From Strongylocentrotus purpuratus (taxonomy: Eukaryota > Echinodermata > Echinoidea > Camarodonta > Strongylocentrotidae): DNA of 64,000 bases. The notes under the pieces are model-generated. The model was not told the origin of the DNA. It saw nothing but the letters and a program-made list of their open reading frames with translations, and did no database searches. Location: positions 16,184,501 through 16,248,500 of the forward strand of contig NW_022145594.1 in assembly GCF_000002235.5 (NCBI RefSeq). Direction: 5' to 3'. Below, piece after piece: positions 61,401-64,000 of the stretch. A program made the position numbers and the translations under genes. Every line of letters begins with the position of its first letter. The first letter of the stretch is position 1.

Positions 61401-62895
61401 CATTATTTTTATCAATTAATTGGCATCACCTAGGACTGGGAGGGAAAAAGCAAATGTTTATCACTATAACCCTGGGATCTCTCATCGCCGTATAACTAAA
61501 TAGTATATATATAAAAGAGCTTCTATATTTTAATAAGGACATTTCACCCTAATAAAGGCTTTACACATAACTATATATTTAATTTCTTTCTCAAGGCCCG
61601 TCAGATAATGTTCAAATGACCATACCAGACGATCTACACGACGGCATAGAAACCAATGTAAGCTGCATAGCTCTAAATGGATACCCTGCTCCGCTCATCC
61701 ATTGGTACATCGGATCAACAAATGTGACACACGATTCATCTCTTAAATCTTCAACGAATGTAGATGGTCGGTATGATGCTAACAGCACCCTTACTCTCAT
61801 ACCAACGAGGTTTGATCATGGAAAACCTCTTCTCTGCCAGGCAATTCAACCTACCACGCCTGCAATGCGGACAGTGAATGAAAGCATGGTTCTAAACATA
61901 TCATGTGAGTATCCACTTTGATTTCATTTTTTGTAATTTGCGTAGTATCTCGGTATGTCTAAGCGTTCATCAACTTTCCTCAAGATATTCGTCTACTTTT
62001 TTCTTCTTCTTTTAGTTCTTTTAGAATCCTCCACACGTCCCTTTGGGTTGGTGTTTTTTTTTCTTCATCTGAAAACAAAGTGCATACGGCTAACTACCAG
62101 ACAAGGTTATACGCTATAATGTCAATGTTCTCTTTTTTCCACCATGCATGCATTGATAAGTTTATATTGTCCCCACCCTCCAAGTCCCATCCACATCCTT
62201 ATATTATATCTTCTTCCATTTTCGATTTATAACAAAATGATTTTCAATATTTGTATATAATCTAGATGACCCGGTTGTGTCCGTTTCTTCTCGACGACTA
62301 ACATCAGATGAAATACGTTCTTGGTTCGTATTGACATGTACCTCAGACGCCAATCCTCCTGCTTTTATATTCGAATGGTTTTGTAATGGTACACAGTTGT
62401 CTAGCGACTACCTTCATATAACATTCTCCGAGACTATACCAGAAGGTGAAACGCGGACTTCCAGTGAAGTGATGATTCGAAACCCCCAGTCCGAAGATCA
62501 ATTTAATTACAAATGCGTAGCTGTGTCAAGATATGCTTCCGGTAGTGCAGTCTTCAACTCCACATCCGCTCGTAAGTAAAACTATGTTTCATTGGATGTT
62601 TAGGTTAATTTGCGTCTGTCCATTTGATTCTCTTTTTTCATTTAATTGAATGGTGATTGCTTCCATATAGAGAAAATTAATCTTACATCCATGAAACCTT
62701 CTTCCTCTTATCACGATTCACGTCATTGAACTGAAGGACCCGCCTTTACGCTTTACCACTAATTAACTTTAAACTACAGTTATCCCTGATTCACCTTCTT
62801 GGCTGATCGTCGACCAAAACCAAACGACATCTTCATCTCTCTTCGTTGACTGGCAACCTGGATTGAACATCCGAATAGGACACATTAGGATTTGA

Positions 62896-64000
62896 CTGAA
62901 TTTGTTAAAAAGATTACCCACATAAACAAATCAAAGAATAACTGGAGTGGCCATGCTTTCAAATCGATGAAACTATCCGATCTTTCATCGTCCATATATA
63001 CTTATTAAAAAATGTTAATATACCTAGGTGATTTCGAAAACAGACACCCTCCTCGGTCGTAATGCGTATATCAATGCGTATAGCAGGGTTTCCGAACAGT
63101 TAGACTATGTAGTAATAGACCGTCATAGACCCTGCTCCTGACACAGCTAGACGATTACATAGTAAGGCTACGCTAAAGTTTTTTTTTTTAATGTGTTCAA
63201 GTTTCAAAGGGTGGAACCAAAGACTTGAACATAGGATTATAATCTAACATTAAGTACAGATTACCTAAAACTGGTTATTTACCTACCTATCAATGATTAA
63301 TCTAAAGTGTACAATCACCTGATACATAATTTGTGGAAAGGTGAATAATTTTTAACCATCCTATAGAAATACAAAATAATAACCAAACAGGTTATGTGGC
63401 ATGCTACGGGTAAACGGTTAAGGATTTGGCATAAATTTGGGGTCCACGCGCCCCCTATTATTTTTGAGTGCGGATGCGCGAGTTTGAAAGTCTAATAACA
63501 AGAAGGTTTGCTATTCACTGGGAGTGCATTTATACTGCAACATCTCTTTGTAGAAGAAACATTAGCTACAGAAAAGCAATATGAGACCCCTTCCAGCAAT
63601 GGGAGTCTATAATAAACCCATTGCTGCTTTTACTGGAAAGAAAATATTTGCTTTGATACCAGAATTTCCTTTTCGTGTTTAGAAAAGGACGTCTTCATGA
63701 ACCTTTAAAAAGTAACAAATGATATATATATTCTCAAACTCTTCTCTCATGTGCAGTAAAGAAATTAGTATAATTCCCTGTTATTCCCCTACCTAGATAT
63801 ATCTACCAAATATTATATACATAAAAGGTATTATCAAAAGTCAAATTTAAAAGTACAAAATATTATCGGTGGACTCATAATGTAATTTAATCTTATAATG
63901 ACAAAAGTTTCAATTAAAGTAAGTTCCGAAACCCACTTCTTGTTTGAAGCTGACAGCGCACTTATGCTCTTCAGAGAGATGAATTCCTTTCACTTTCGAA
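62896..64000. other. B5 3' tail and start of the A6 leader
   Basis: The tail shares GAGTGGCCATGC (near 62945) and a later stretch (CCCTACCT near 63788) with the tail after B4. Between them, about 63070-63760 has no counterpart there and is probably an insertion that I cannot name. From about 63915 the donor-like AAAGTAAGT and the A leader sequence (GATGAATTCCTTTCACTTTCG) appear. Another A gene should start within roughly 250 bp beyond the window. Confidence 0.55.

Larger units (their letters stand above)
55940..62895 (+). pseudogene. B5: B-type Ig gene with a frameshift in Ig1
   Basis: Exons by homology: 55940-55994, 59381-59736, 60289-60621, 60898-61239, 61596-61904, 62266-62571, 62780-62895. 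The Ig1 exon is 356 bp where its closest relative B2 has 354. The extra two bases lie shortly after the Cys pair CWPRWAC (about 59555-59590). The upstream frame hits TAG at 59596-59598, while the rest of Ig1 (SGNLT, DNYRC) reads in another frame. All other exons are open, phase 1 and well spliced, and the FN3 exon keeps TSSSLFVDWQPG. Ig5 has lost one Cys of its second pair (DQFNYKC). Intron 1 holds a 2.4-kb insertion. This is either a recent pseudogene, an allele or an assembly error; exon 2 skipping would keep frame only if it removed all of Ig1. Confidence 0.7.

Overview
This is intron-rich, AT-rich metazoan genomic DNA. Exons of about 300-400 bp are flanked by GT/AG splice sites, and the spacers carry microsatellites and several DNA transposons. 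Nothing fixes the species; an aquatic invertebrate is only a guess.

The window is one long head-to-tail array of immunoglobulin-superfamily genes, all on the + strand. Two gene types alternate strictly: A1 B1 A2 B2 A3 B3 A4 B4 A5 B5. The last codons of a preceding B gene (B0) lie at the left edge, and the leader region of a following A gene (A6) is reached at the right edge. Each gene encodes a signal peptide, five Ig domains (one per exon) and a short terminal exon for only the first strands of a fibronectin type III (FN3) domain. A genes put the signal peptide and Ig1 in one exon (6 coding exons). B genes put the signal peptide in its own exon (7 coding exons). Every internal exon is phase 1-1. 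No transmembrane segment or cytoplasmic tail is visible, so the products look secreted, unless the ectodomains are spliced to membrane exons outside the window.

Layout: A1 311-4324 (exon 4 donor destroyed); spacer; B1 8146-12501; A2 12775-16682; a long spacer with a LINE fragment and a piggyBac-like element that contains a minisatellite; B2 23217-27834; A3 28117-31278 (FN3 exon decayed); spacer; B3 33929-38290; A4 38602-42581; spacer; B4 45252-49260 (FN3 exon decayed); A5 50231-54359; spacer with a hAT-like element; B5 55940-62895 (frameshift in Ig1, and a 2.4-kb TA-flanked element in intron 1); then the leader of A6. B-to-A gaps are mostly only about 270-310 bp and carry a conserved splice acceptor in the A 5' leader. 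A-to-B spacers are 1.6-6.5 kb and end in a conserved TATA-containing block. The A and B genes may therefore be expressed as linked B-A units.

Pairs 1, 3 and 4 carry one Ig1 subtype and pairs 2 and 5 another, in both A and B. The 3' halves instead resemble their neighbours. This mosaic pattern points to repeated duplication plus gene conversion or unequal exchange, as in fast-evolving recognition families (immune, allorecognition or adhesion). That functional reading is inference.
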